This document shows, piece by piece, positions 1 to 8,286 of a stretch of 64,000 nucleotides of DNA. The notes under the pieces were generated by a model that saw only the letters and a list, made by a program, of their open reading frames with translations, did not search any database and had not been told where the DNA came from. A program made the position numbers and the translations under genes. The stretch is from assembly GCA_019703815.1 (NCBI GenBank), contig AP023052.1, positions 1,612,001 through 1,676,000 on the forward strand, in the 5' to 3' direction. This DNA comes from Thaumasiovibrio occultus (GTDB taxonomy: Bacteria; Pseudomonadota; Gammaproteobacteria; Enterobacterales; Vibrionaceae). How positions within the stretch are numbered: position 1 is the first letter of the stretch; each line of letters begins with the position of its first letter.

Positions 1-353
1 ATTCCTACCGAATCAACGAAGTAACCTCGCTGCCAGAACTTGTTACCCCAAAGCTTTTTCTTTCTCAAATACGGAAATTTATTGAATAACCTAATCGCTG
101 TACGGCCTTTAATAAAACCCATATAGCTTGAAATACTCAGGCTCGGTGGTAGTCTCACGACCAAATGAACATGGTCGATTTGAACGTTCAGCTCTACAAC
201 CTTACATTTCTTCATATTGCTGTAAACGTAGATGCTTCTGTATAACTCCTTACCTAAATTACCCTTGAGTATTTTTAGGCGATACTTCGGAGTCCACACT
301 ATATGATACTGGCATCTGTAATACACATGTGAGGCGGATTCATATCTGCTCAT
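1..353 (-). mobile_element. tnpA: IS200/IS605-family TnpA transposase, 3' end cut by window edge
   Basis: Minus-strand reading frame open from the ATG at 353 to the window edge, about 117 residues. It reads like the short Y1/HUH transposases of IS200: an early YHIVWTPKYR stretch, the metal-binding HUH signature DHVHLVV, a YMGFIKG segment, and the family-typical WGNKFWQRGYF. A good Shine-Dalgarno (AAGGAG, 8 bases upstream) supports the start. Known family function is single-strand transposition using one catalytic tyrosine; that tyrosine should lie beyond the window, so intactness cannot be judged. No accessory tnpB is visible on this side. Confidence 0.85.
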
Positions 354-437
354 GTTCTCTATCTCCTTGATTTGCTGGTTACAAACGAGGACATATTGAA
401 CATGAGCGTCCTTCGGGCAAAGCCCAAAAGAACGATC

Positions 438-459
438 ACCACCTTCTAAAGAAGGTGGT
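438..459. repeat. Hairpin, probable IS200-type end
   Basis: Perfect 9-bp inverted repeat (accaccttc / gaaggtggt) around a TAAA loop, about 85 bases upstream of tnpA. IS200/IS605 elements carry subterminal hairpins recognised by TnpA, so this is probably the left-end hairpin. A second small hairpin (gggc AAA gccc) lies at about 415-425. The exact element boundary was not resolved. Confidence 0.6.
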
Positions 460-474
460 TTAAGGTTGGAAAAC

Positions 475-499
475 AAAAGCCGGCATAATGCCGGCTTTT
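475..499 (-). terminator. Rho-independent terminator after tmaR
   Basis: AAAAGCCGGC ... GCCGGCTTTT stem with a 5-base loop directly downstream of the tmaR stop codon. A-rich and T-rich flanks on both sides could make it bidirectional. Confidence 0.8.
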
Positions 500-520
500 C
501 TCTTTCTGCGAAGCTATCGA

Positions 521-853
521 TTAACCGTCTAGGTTTTCTTGATGCTTTTTCAGTGCAACGAGATCGTGACGTTTGAACTCTTTGATCGCTTTACTAATTT
601 CGCGACGCTCTTTTGAAAGCTCAGCACTGATGATGATGTGATCATCAACACGGTCTTCATAGTCACCCTTCATGTTCTCGATGATCACTTGAACGTCTTC
701 CACTGACATGCTTGGCTCAATGTACTCTAGTAGGTTCTCTAGTAGCTCAACACGCTTGCGGTTATCTCTGATTTTACGATCGTTATCTTGGATTTCGCGT
801 TTCAGCTTGTTTTTACGGCGTGTTTTACGCACAAAATCGAGTAGGTTGTTCAT
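521..853 (-). CDS. tmaR: TmaR, PTS polar-localisation protein (YeeX/DUF496)
   Basis: A 110-residue charged, helical, probably coiled-coil protein. It matches E. coli YeeX through the stretches EFVR-like [33 protein letters not shown], and the signature [11 protein letters not shown] followed by ELSKERR-IS. In E. coli this DUF496 protein (renamed TmaR) forms a polar cluster that sequesters PTS Enzyme I and so adjusts sugar uptake. It acts in the cytoplasm and has no membrane segment. It is a single gene with its own terminator at 475-499. The C-terminal lysine-rich tail differs from E. coli, as is usual in the family. Confidence 0.92.
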   Translation of the reverse strand: MNNLLDFVRKTRRKNKLKREIQDNDRKIRDNRKRVELLENLLEYIEPSMSVEDVQVIIENMKGDYEDRVDDHIIISAELSKERREISKAIKEFKRHDLVALKKHQENLDG

Positions 854-1258
854 GGTGTTTCCTTAACCCTATGATAAGAATAACGTCGTTATATCAAAAA
901 GGTCGTCATTGGCACAAGTTACACTTGAGTATAATTTGTCTTACCGCAATATCTCTGCAAAGCACTACAGGCTTGGTCACCGAACCAATACTGGTCTTGT
1001 TTCACAAAATTCCATCTATTTTCACTATTTAGCCTTCTTTGCAGCAATTTATATTGCTTTACCTAGATTTAACGCCTACTATGAAGATTGTAGCTCGATG
1101 CTGAGCCAGATAGAAACAATACGTAAATTTTCTGCAAGTCGTTCATTTCATGTTCGTTGTATCCTGAAGAAACTTTCTATTGTCCTTCCTGCGAGGCATT
1201 AAGTTTAAGCGCGGAATGATTCCGTGTTAGTTTTAGAAAAGTAAATTCAGGAGACACC
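854..1258 (+). other. Intergenic region and probable cold-shock mRNA leader
   Basis: 405 bases between tmaR and the cold-shock gene. Short open frames here have no recognisable content. The right half is best read as the long 5' leader of the cold-shock mRNA. A strict copy of the E. coli cold box was not found. Confidence 0.5.
1054..1082 (+). promoter_or_regulatory. Predicted sigma-70 promoter of the cold-shock gene
   Basis: TTGCTT (1054-1059), a 17-base spacer and TACTAT (1077-1082) place a start near 1089. The untranslated leader would be about 170 nt, which is typical of cspA-type genes whose leaders refold on cold shock. Prediction from sequence only. Confidence 0.5.
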
Positions 1259-1468
1259 ATGTCTAAGCTTACTGGCACCGTTAAGTGGTTTAACGAAGAA
1301 AAAGGTTTTGGTTTTATCACTCAGGATAACGGCGGTGCAGACGTATTTGTTCACTTCCGCGCAATTACTGGTGACGGTTTCAAAACTCTGGCTGAAGGCC
1401 AAAAAGTTTCTTTTGAAACTGAGCAAGGTCAGAAAGGTCTGCAAGCAGCTAACGTTCAAAAGCTGTAA
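1259..1468 (+). CDS. Cold-shock protein, CspA family
   Basis: 69 residues forming a single OB-fold cold-shock domain. Both RNA-binding motifs are present: RNP1 as KGFGFI (residues 15-20) and RNP2 as VFVHF (about 29-33). The N terminus [15 protein letters not shown] is canonical. Such proteins melt secondary structure in mRNA and act as chaperones or antiterminators in the cytoplasm. A strong Shine-Dalgarno (CAGGAG) precedes the ATG. The long predicted leader suggests cold or growth-phase control, but which paralogue (CspA, CspC, CspE) this is cannot be told from sequence alone. Confidence 0.95.
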   Translation: MSKLTGTVKWFNEEKGFGFITQDNGGADVFVHFRAITGDGFKTLAEGQKVSFETEQGQKGLQAANVQKL

Positions 1469-1486
1469 TCTGCACCCTATTCAGAG

Positions 1487-1511
1487 TAAAGGAGCCTTCA
1501 TGGCTCCTTTA
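1487..1511 (+). terminator. Terminator after the cold-shock gene
   Basis: TAAAGGAGCC / GGCTCCTTTA stem with a 5-base loop shortly after the stop codon. Confidence 0.7.
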
Positions 1512-1774
1512 TTGATCTTACCCTGCCATACTTCTGTTATTTTCGCCCCAGCACGTTCCGTTTGACTTCTTTTGTTATTCAAGCCCACTTCTTAAAGTCT
1601 GACAGATAACCATCGAAAATTACTGCTCTTCTTACTATCCCGAACGTTGAGTCACCGACACGCTCTCTATTTCAATCCAAACCTAACCATTATGGTCTAT
1701 GCCTTTTTCGCTCGACCATTTTCTCGTGACGACAGTTTAAGCTCGTCATTTCGTAAGGAATGAATGTAAAGTGA
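1512..1774. other. Intergenic, no feature seen
   Basis: Converging 3' ends of the cold-shock gene and the beta-barrel gene. I see no gene, clear repeat or regulatory motif in it. Confidence 0.4.
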
Positions 1775-2344
1775 CTAAAATCGGTAACCAGCTCTGATCA
1801 ACAGCGACAAGCTATCAAATTGGCTCCCTGCATCATTCCTGGCATTAAAGCTCACTAGCTCCAATCCAGAATACAAATTGTTGCTGCCCTGCCAACGCGC
1901 CCCAACACCCCAAATAAAATCGTTACCATTGTCGCTTTCATCGTTCATGCCCGGTACTGATAACTCACTGTTCCAGAACGCTATCCCAGCCTTGGCATAA
2001 ACGTAAATGTCATCCTGCGCTCGATTTACATTACTAAACTCGTAAGCCACCATCGGCGTCAGTGACGCGATTGCGGTTCTCAAATCCGTTGGCGATATCT
2101 CACTACCCAATTCTGCTTTGGCAAAATCAACAGCGACAGCACCACCCACATGCCAAGGTTGATCTTGCATTAATGGCATGAGAAACGTGGTATCTAAGCC
2201 GAACGATTCCGTACTATCATCTAAATCCACACCTCCACCAGAGACTTGCTGATGGGTAACCCCTAGCCGAACACCCATAGTCACATCAGCATTTGCGTAG
2301 CAAGCAGCAGCGATTCCTATCAAAAATATGGCTGTCTTCTTCAT
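1775..2344 (-). CDS. Small outer-membrane beta-barrel protein
   Basis: 189 residues with a Sec signal peptide (MKKT, hydrophobic core to about residue 15, cleavage near YANA-D). Alternating hydrophobic strands follow, and the C terminus AGYRF ends in phenylalanine, the usual signal for the BAM outer-membrane assembly machinery. Size and pattern suggest an eight-stranded barrel of the OmpW/OmpX/OmpA-like type, but no family-specific motif was certain. It is a single gene preceded by a long AT-rich region. Function is unknown; a minor porin-like or adhesive role is possible but not shown. Confidence 0.7.
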   Translation of the reverse strand: MKKTAIFLIGIAAACYANADVTMGVRLGVTHQQVSGGGVDLDDSTESFGLDTTFLMPLMQDQPWHVGGAVAVDFAKAELGSEISPTDLRTAIASLTPMVAYEFSNVNRAQDDIYVYAKAGIAFWNSELSVPGMNDESDNGNDFIWGVGARWQGSNNLYSGLELVSFNARNDAGSQFDSLSLLIRAGYRF

Positions 2345-2847
2345 TCTCTTTCCCTGTTTTAATTTACCGCTTTGGATAAATGATAAATAACCCCTACACC
2401 AATTACTGTTCGAGATAATTAGCCTTTGGTAAGAATCAAATTTCGTGCCCTAAATCACAGTAATATGATCTACACTGTTACAGCTTTTAGTGACGTGACT
2501 CTTGTTATTGTCGCTAGATATATTGTCAGCGTCGTTTTTTGTTTCGCTGCTTTTGAAAATTCGTCCGCTTAATGATTATTTTCGTCTATTCATCTCTCTA
2601 ATGAATAATTCAACGATAAAACATGAATCAATTCGTGATTTTCACCACCATTAAGCTCAAAGTAAGTTAATTAATGCTTAAGGCGATTAATTTCATGCTT
2701 TTCGGTTACCGGAAATTGACTACGCTTTACCAGATCACTTTTTGAGCTAGGCAGCATCGTTACGGATTCATAAAGTTTCTAATACATATAGTTCTACTAA
2801 AAGGGGCTTGAATTACCCAGCGCCTCTATAGTTGCACGATAACGGAA
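2345..2847. other. AT-rich intergenic region
   Basis: About 500 bases between the divergent barrel gene and sbcB, clearly more AT-rich than neighbouring genes, with no open frame of note. It should hold the barrel gene promoter. I see no specific regulatory motif before the sbcB control region at 2848. Confidence 0.4.
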
Positions 2848-2875
2848 CAGCCCATTTGGGAAAGCACATGGGCTG
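2848..2875 (+). promoter_or_regulatory. Hairpin in sbcB upstream region
   Basis: CAGCCCAT / ATGGGCTG, an 8-bp perfect stem with a 12-base loop. It overlaps the left edge of the LexA-like box and lacks a T-run, so it is not a normal terminator. Confidence 0.4.
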
Positions 2876-2888
2876 TATGTATAAACAG
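2873..2888 (+). promoter_or_regulatory. Candidate LexA (SOS) box upstream of sbcB
   Basis: CTGTATGTATAAACAG matches the enterobacterial and Vibrio LexA operator (CTGT-N8-ACAG with an AT-rich core) at 14 of 16 positions and is followed by GTA. It overlaps a possible -10 element (TATAAA, 2880-2885; -35 TTGGGA at 2856-2861, spacer 18), 63 bases before the sbcB start. E. coli sbcB is not a textbook SOS gene. Confidence 0.6.
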
Positions 2889-2950
2889 TATCGCTTTCAG
2901 GCGCTATAACGCCGACAATAACCCAACAAAATTAAGGCGACGGACAAGAA

Positions 2951-4384
2951 ATGACACAAGACAATCAGCCTACTTTCTATTGGATAGACTACGAAACGTT
3001 TGGAACCGATCCGGCAAGAGACAGAGCGTGCCAATTTGCCGGCGTGCGTACCGATATGAATTTTAATATCATCGGTGAGCCACTGGTCATTTATTGCCAG
3101 CCTACTGACGATTACTTACCGTCACCAGAGGCGACGTTGATCACCGGGATCACTCCACAACTCGCGAAAGAGAAAGGGCTATCTGAACCTGATTTTATCC
3201 GTGCTATTCACCAGGAGTTGGCGACGCCTAATACTTGTGTTGTCGGTTACAACAACGTCCGTTTTGACGATGAAGTCACGCGAAATTTGTTATACCGTAA
3301 CTTCTATGATCCCTACGCCTGGGCTTGGCAACAAGGTAATTCACGTTGGGATATGCTGGATGTAATGCGAGCCTGTTATGCGCTGCGACCTGATGGAATT
3401 GCGTGGCCAGAAAACGAAGATACCGGTTTCACCAGCTTTAAGTTAGAGCACCTTTCCGTGGCCAACGGTATCGAACACAGTAACGCCCACGATGCGATGG
3501 CAGACGTTTATGCCACTATCGAAATGGCGAAAATCGTTAAACACGCACAGCCTAAACTGTTTGATTTCTTATTTTCCCACCGCGATAAAAAGAAAATCCA
3601 AACGCAACTCGATCCTGTCGGGATGACGCCGGTCGTCCACGTTTCAGGCATGCTGGGCAACGAGTGTGGCAACACCTCATGGATGGTCCCAATTGCGTGG
3701 CACCCTGTTAACCAAAATGCGATGATTTGCGTCAATTTGGCCAAAGACTTGTCGCCATTATTTAATCTGGATGCAGACACAATCCGATCGCGCCTCTATA
3801 CGCGCCATCAAGATTTGGCCCCTGGTGAAGCACCGATCCCATTGAAACTGGTTCATATCAACAAATGTCCCGTAGTTGCACCGGCCAAAACCTTACGAGC
3901 CGAAGATGCCGCCCGTATTGGTATTGACCGTGAGTTCTGTTTGGCGAATCTACAGCAGCTAAAGCAAGCGCCACAATTGCGTGATAAATTGCTCGCCGTG
4001 TATGCCGATGCAGAGCCTTATGTCGAAGATGCAAGCCGTCCCGTCGACGCGCAGCTCTATAACGGCTTTTTCTCTAACGCGGACAAAGCGACAATAGATA
4101 TTATTCGCGAAATGTCGCCGCAAAATTTGGCGGGCTTAGAGCCTAACGTTGCAGATAAGCGCATTGAACCTCTCCTATTCCAATATCGTGCACGTCATTA
4201 CCCAGGCACGCTATCGGAAAAAGAGCAGAAAAAATGGATGACTCAACGTCGCGATCATTTCGAGCAGGTTTTGCCATCCTACATGGCAAACTTAGAAGCC
4301 CTCTTTGCAGAAAACGCACATGACGAGAAGAAACAACAACTGTTGATGAACGTCTATCACTACGTTGTTGAACTGGCTAGCTAA
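2951..4384 (+). CDS. sbcB: Exodeoxyribonuclease I (ExoI)
   Basis: 477 residues against 475 in E. coli. It is a DEDDh 3'-5' single-strand DNA exonuclease. Exo motif I is DYETFGT (Asp13, Glu15), motif II is GYNNVRFDDE, and motif III is HSNAHDAMADV. The SH3-like and C-terminal helical parts follow in normal order (for example the PVVAP and LLFQYRARHYP segments). ExoI degrades single-stranded DNA during mismatch repair and recombination and binds the SSB C-terminal tail. Its gene stands alone, with a candidate LexA box and promoter just upstream and a terminator downstream. Confidence 0.97.
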   Translation: MTQDNQPTFYWIDYETFGTDPARDRACQFAGVRTDMNFNIIGEPLVIYCQPTDDYLPSPEATLITGITPQLAKEKGLSEPDFIRAIHQELATPNTCVVGYNNVRFDDEVTRNLLYRNFYDPYAWAWQQGNSRWDMLDVMRACYALRPDGIAWPENEDTGFTSFKLEHLSVANGIEHSNAHDAMADVYATIEMAKIVKHAQPKLFDFLFSHRDKKKIQTQLDPVGMTPVVHVSGMLGNECGNTSWMVPIAWHPVNQNAMICVNLAKDLSPLFNLDADTIRSRLYTRHQDLAPGEAPIPLKLVHINKCPVVAPAKTLRAEDAARIGIDREFCLANLQQLKQAPQLRDKLLAVYADAEPYVEDASRPVDAQLYNGFFSNADKATIDIIREMSPQNLAGLEPNVADKRIEPLLFQYRARHYPGTLSEKEQKKWMTQRRDHFEQVLPSYMANLEALFAENAHDEKKQQLLMNVYHYVVELAS

Positions 4385-4415
4385 GTCACTTCCCCCTCAA
4401 AATTCGAATACATCT

Positions 4416-4441
4416 AATCGCCGCCTTTGTGCGCGGCGATT
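4416..4441 (+). terminator. Terminator after sbcB
   Basis: AATCGCCGC / GCGGCGATT perfect stem with an 8-base loop, then TCTTTAT. Confidence 0.7.
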
Positions 4442-4618
4442 CTTTATCGGCCTTTCTTTACCAGCCTTTACCGCGAAGCACCCGATTAAACCAGCTGTCA
4501 AGTAACAGCAGTGATCTACTAATCGCATCGATTTTTCCCGCCGTCGTATACGAGTCCATCTATACTGTTGTGATAAGCACTGTTTTGAGAAGCGCGTCAT
4601 TTAGTTAAGGCAGTTAAG

Positions 4619-5119
4619 ATGACCATATCAACCGCGAAGAAGTGTTATCAATTCTCCTCTGTTCGATTTGAATTCGACAATTTGCGTCTAGTTTGGGATC
4701 AAGGCACAGTGATCGGTCTTTCACGACAAGAAGCCTTAATACTGAATGTATTGTGTCACAATGGCGGTGAGGTTATTTCCTATCTCACCCTGTCCAAATC
4801 TTTGCTGAACGGTAATCACTCCGCCTGTCATTCCCATGCGATTCCAGTCTCATCGCTGATCGCACAACTCAATACCAAACTCTATCAAGGCAGTGAAAAC
4901 GAATTATTGATCAGCCACGTTCGCGATTTTGGTTATCGCATTCAGCCTCCCATTGATGCTACCACGAGTTGCGAAAAACCTGAGCCTGCGGCCACAAAAC
5001 CGCACCGAACAAACATAACTCGCCAGCATTCATGCGATATCATCCCTTCAAGGTTTAACGTCACGCAGCGCCGCGCGTTATTAGCCGTCACCTGCAGTTT
5101 TCTATTGCTGATACTCTAG
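4619..5119 (+). CDS. ToxR-like winged-helix regulator with C-terminal membrane anchor
   Basis: 166 residues. Residues about 10-112 form an OmpR/PhoB-type winged helix (LSRQEALILNVLCHNGGEVIS, then the recognition-helix region and the C-terminal hairpin ending FGYRI), as in ToxR, TcpP and CadC. A polar, proline-rich linker follows, and the last about 15 residues are hydrophobic and end in LLLIL. So the protein has a cytoplasmic DNA-binding domain and a terminal membrane segment but essentially no periplasmic sensor domain. ATG at 4619. No obvious operon partner; cdd begins 226 bases downstream with its own promoter. The target is unknown. It could be a shortened ToxR-family protein or one that relies on a partner. 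Confidence 0.75.
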   Translation: MTISTAKKCYQFSSVRFEFDNLRLVWDQGTVIGLSRQEALILNVLCHNGGEVISYLTLSKSLLNGNHSACHSHAIPVSSLIAQLNTKLYQGSENELLISHVRDFGYRIQPPIDATTSCEKPEPAATKPHRTNITRQHSCDIIPSRFNVTQRRALLAVTCSFLLLIL

Positions 5120-5273
5120 AAACAAAAAGTGACACCGTCGCTTTTTGAGTAGTCCTGTTTCAGCAAACAACCAAAGCCACAGTTTTCACCGCAAAAGAAT
5201 AACGCGCTTCGACGTGTTATTGCTCGCAAATCGACATAATGTAATGAAATACATTTTTCTCATTACACCAATG

Positions 5274-5316
5274 AGTGATCATTATCACTTTACAATAATG
5301 TCGAGTTTCATACACT
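5274..5316 (+). promoter_or_regulatory. CRP-dependent promoter of cdd (class II geometry)
   Basis: AGTGA-N6-TCACT (5274-5289) is a perfectly symmetric CRP-type site centred at 5281.5. TACACT (5311-5316) is a plausible -10 giving a start near 5323, so the CRP site sits at about -41.5, the class II position. E. coli cdd is known to be under CRP and CytR control. Confidence 0.6.
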
Positions 5317-5344
5317 GCATCGGGTGTTTAATCGAGATCACTTT

Positions 5345-6232
5345 ATGAAAACAAGACACGAACAGGCAATCAACGCACTGCCGAGTGAACTAAAAGACTT
5401 TTTTGTTAATGTTGTTGGTATGGAAACCTTTGACGGTCGCTTGTCGGCAACCCAATGGCAAGCACTATTGGACGCATCGATGTTAGACGACGCCCAAGCA
5501 CGTTTAGCACTGCTACCATTAGCCGCTAGCTTTTCTATTGCCCCCGTCTCGTCCTTCTTTGTCGGTGCGATTGTCACCGGTTTTTCTGGCACTCGCTATT
5601 TCGGCGCCAACATGGAATTTCATGGGCTCGGCATGAGCCAAACTGTCCATGCCGAGCAATCTGCTATTGCTCACGCCTGGTCTTATGGTGAAACGGGGAT
5701 CAGCAATATCACCATTAATTACAGTCCTTGTGGCCATTGCCGCCAGTTCATGAACGAGCTCACTCAGGCCGAGCAATTAGAAATCCAACTGCCAGAACGC
5801 CAAGCGATGGCGCTGCACGATTATCTTCCAGAAAGTTTTGGCCCTAGCGATCTAGGCCAGGCAGAAGGATTGATGGCAAAAACAACCCCATCATTTACCG
5901 CAGAATCAGATTCCCCGTTGGTAAAAGCCGCCTTAGAAGCAGCGGCGCTATCGCATGCGCCATACAGTAAAAACTTATCCGGTATCGCGCTGCAAACGCG
6001 CAATGGCAATATTTACACTGGTCGCTACGCTGAGAATGCCGCCTTCAACCCAAGCTTGCCACCACTGCAAGTTGCCCTGATCCAAATGAACATGGCGGGT
6101 GAAGCACTGGCAGATATTCAATCTGCGTGTATGGTGGAATCCGAGAATGGCTTAGTCTCATTCTTAGGTGATTGTCAGCAGTTACTCGATAAACTCTGCC
6201 CTGACGCCCCTTTCGAATACATCACCTTGTAA
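5345..6232 (+). CDS. cdd: Cytidine deaminase
   Basis: 295 residues from the ATG at 5345. This is the homodimeric enterobacterial-type enzyme that deaminates cytidine and deoxycytidine to the uridines in pyrimidine salvage. The zinc site is exact: His102-Ala-Glu104 (VHAEQSA) and Cys129-x2-Cys132 (PCGHC), the same numbering as the E. coli enzyme, which supports this start. A GTG at 5324 in the same frame would lie at the predicted transcription start and is rejected. The C-terminal degenerate deaminase repeat is present (SKNLSGIALQTRNG, YAENAAFNPSLPPLQ). A CRP-type site precedes it. Confidence 0.96.
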   Translation: MKTRHEQAINALPSELKDFFVNVVGMETFDGRLSATQWQALLDASMLDDAQARLALLPLAASFSIAPVSSFFVGAIVTGFSGTRYFGANMEFHGLGMSQTVHAEQSAIAHAWSYGETGISNITINYSPCGHCRQFMNELTQAEQLEIQLPERQAMALHDYLPESFGPSDLGQAEGLMAKTTPSFTAESDSPLVKAALEAAALSHAPYSKNLSGIALQTRNGNIYTGRYAENAAFNPSLPPLQVALIQMNMAGEALADIQSACMVESENGLVSFLGDCQQLLDKLCPDAPFEYITL

Positions 6233-6326
6233 TCCCATTGCCGGATAGCGAACTATTCGGCAATTTCCTTCTGCTTCCCTGTCATCTCCTTTTGGTTAGC
6301 AACACCTATTTACACAACCACGACGC

Positions 6327-6342
6327 ACGCAAACGATTGCGT
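6327..6342 (+). promoter_or_regulatory. PurR operator upstream of purT
   Basis: ACGCAAACGATTGCGT is a near-perfect PurR box (consensus ACGCAAACGTTTGCGT, one mismatch), 59 bases before the purT start. A PurR protein is encoded at 54376 in this window. Purine repression of purT is the expected outcome. Confidence 0.85.
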
Positions 6343-6400
6343 TTCAATGTGAATACGGTATTATCATCGCTCAATTTCCGTAATCGCAAAAGGTCACACT

Positions 6401-7579
6401 ATGTATGGAACTGCGCTGTCTTCAGGTGCTACAAAAGTTTTGCTTTTAGGCTCGGGCGAGCTTGGAAAAGAAGTGGCAATTGAGTGCCAACGACTCGGTC
6501 TCGAAGTGATCGCGTGTGATCGCTATCCTAACGCCCCCGCTATGCAAGTGGCGCATCGCAGTCACGTTGTTGACATGCTCAATGAAGACGCCCTGCGCGC
6601 CATCATCAACGAAGAAAGACCTGATTACGTTGTGCCCGAAATCGAAGCGATTGCGACAGATCTATTGGTTGAGCTTGAACAAGGCGGCTTACATGTCGTA
6701 CCTACCGCAAAAGCTGCGCAGCTTACCATGAACCGTGAAGGGATCCGTCGTCTTGCCGCAGAAGAGCTGACTATCGCCACCTCGCCTTATCAATTTGCAA
6801 GCGATCGCGACGCATTTGAGCAAGCTGTTCGCACTGTCGGTTTCCCCTGCGTGGTGAAACCTATCATGAGTTCGTCGGGTAAAGGACAAAGCGTATTGCG
6901 TTCGAGTGATGATACCGCCAACGCTTGGTCCTATGCACAAGAGGGCGGCCGCGCCGGCGCGGGACGCGTGATCGTTGAAGGCTTTGTTGAGTTTGATTAC
7001 GAAATCACCCTGCTAACCGTGCGTGCTAGCGATGGTATCCATTTTTGCGATCCGATCGGCCATCGCCAAGAAGGTGGCGATTACCGTGAATCTTGGCAGC
7101 CGCAAGCCATGAGCGAAACCGCACTACAAAACGCACAACACATCGCGGAAAAAGTGGTGAACGCGCTGGGGGGTTACGGTCTATTTGGCGTAGAGTTGTT
7201 TGTTAAAGGCGATCAAGTGCTCTTTAGTGAAGTGTCACCTCGCCCGCACGATACCGGCATGGTTACCATGATCTCTCAAGATCTCTCCGAGTTTGCCCTC
7301 CATGTCCGCGCATTTTCAGGCCTACCGATCGGAGATATTACTCACTTTGGTCCATCGGCATCAGCAGTACTCTTAGGTCAAGGCAGCTCAACGAATATCG
7401 CGTTCAGTGGTATCAATGCCGCCATCAAGCAACCACAAACGCAAGTGCGCTTGTTTGGCAAACCTGAGATCGACGGTGAACGCCGTTTAGGGGTCGTGTT
7501 AACCCGCCGCGCTGAATTGCAAACGGCAGTATCGGATGCGATCGCCGCAACGCAATGGGTTGAGATCCATTACAACTGA
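6401..7579 (+). CDS. purT: Formate-dependent phosphoribosylglycinamide formyltransferase (GAR transformylase 2)
   Basis: 392 residues, the same length as E. coli PurT. An ATP-grasp ligase that makes formyl-GAR from GAR, formate and ATP in purine synthesis, in place of the folate-dependent PurN. Visible motifs: [19 protein letters not shown] (N-terminal substrate-binding domain), [14 protein letters not shown] (ATP-grasp loop, about residues 153-166), the [13 protein letters not shown] segment, and [25 protein letters not shown] carrying metal-binding acidic residues. Single gene with its own PurR operator upstream and terminator downstream. Confidence 0.97.
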   Translation: MYGTALSSGATKVLLLGSGELGKEVAIECQRLGLEVIACDRYPNAPAMQVAHRSHVVDMLNEDALRAIINEERPDYVVPEIEAIATDLLVELEQGGLHVVPTAKAAQLTMNREGIRRLAAEELTIATSPYQFASDRDAFEQAVRTVGFPCVVKPIMSSSGKGQSVLRSSDDTANAWSYAQEGGRAGAGRVIVEGFVEFDYEITLLTVRASDGIHFCDPIGHRQEGGDYRESWQPQAMSETALQNAQHIAEKVVNALGGYGLFGVELFVKGDQVLFSEVSPRPHDTGMVTMISQDLSEFALHVRAFSGLPIGDITHFGPSASAVLLGQGSSTNIAFSGINAAIKQPQTQVRLFGKPEIDGERRLGVVLTRRAELQTAVSDAIAATQWVEIHYN

Positions 7580-7633
7580 TCCGTTTAAACCGCTGACGTT
7601 CCTCAGTTAGCGTTAAGCATAAAAATGGACATA

Positions 7634-7662
7634 AAAAAATCGGGCTTCGTGCCCGATTTTTT
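7634..7662 (+). terminator. Terminator after purT
   Basis: AAAAAATCGGGC / GCCCGATTTTTT stem with a 5-base loop; the A- and T-runs make it bidirectional, serving the converging gene at 7684 too. Confidence 0.85.
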
Positions 7663-7683
7663 GTTTCAACTCACCAGAAAAAG

Positions 7684-8022
7684 TTATGATTTTAAAGGGT
7701 TTTTAGGTGGTTGATATTCCCACGCATCCAAGCGTTTGTCAGAAGAAAGTAAGCTGTAATTGCTATTGTGCGCTTCCTTCTCAAACCGTGTCTGCGGCCG
7801 TGATAGCGATATCTCCGCGGGCGAATATGGCCCTTGCGCCACAATTTCCCACGCTCGCCTTGCATCTTGCTCAGATTTAAAGCTCATCAAGGTACACACT
7901 GTGCCTTCAAACTTGTGTTCAGCCACAATGAAGAAGGCACTTTCCCACTCTTCTACTCGAATATCCGTTACTTGCTTTCGTCGACGACTCACTACGAGTT
8001 CGGGTAGCAACATTGATTTCAT
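7684..8022 (-). CDS. Conserved-looking hypothetical protein, about 112 residues
   Basis: I do not recognise this family. The ATG at 8022 is chosen because AAAGGG lies 7 bases upstream; an in-frame ATG at 8028 is too close to it, and an earlier start at 8130 lacks a ribosome site. The product is soluble, with a mixed pattern (VTDIRVEEWESAFFIVAEHKF, then a segment with EQDARRAWEIVAQGP) and a charged C terminus rich in Lys and Pro. No signal peptide or membrane helix. It converges on purT, sharing its terminator, and diverges from sulA. Confidence 0.6.
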   Translation of the reverse strand: MKSMLLPELVVSRRRKQVTDIRVEEWESAFFIVAEHKFEGTVCTLMSFKSEQDARRAWEIVAQGPYSPAEISLSRPQTRFEKEAHNSNYSLLSSDKRLDAWEYQPPKNPLKS

Positions 8023-8217
8023 GTCCATGCCCTTTGGAATATCAGATTGCAAATATGATACTTCGCACTGCGAAAAAATTCTTGCGTCTGAATCACATTG
8101 TAACACTTGGAAACAAATCGAGAATGACAATGCGTGAAGCGAAGACCCTCTTGAAATATAGACATTAAATCATAGTAAAGATAAAAAAGTACTTGATCTC
8201 AAATACTGTTCAAACTA

Positions 8218-8233
8218 CTGTATACACATACAG
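8218..8233 (+). promoter_or_regulatory. LexA (SOS) box of sulA
   Basis: CTGTATACACATACAG is an excellent LexA operator (CTGT-N8-ACAG with an alternating AT-rich core) 54 bases before the sulA-like start. Its presence supports the call for the downstream gene as an SOS cell-division inhibitor. Confidence 0.9.
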
Positions 8234-8286
8234 CACTGGTTACTTAAACAGTTTCGTTTGGAAGGCTAACAAATTTGGGGATCAAG

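Noticed and set aside
909-1202. A 97-codon plus-strand frame upstream of the cold-shock gene.
   Set aside because: No ribosome site or family resemblance; it overlaps the predicted promoter and leader of the cold-shock gene.
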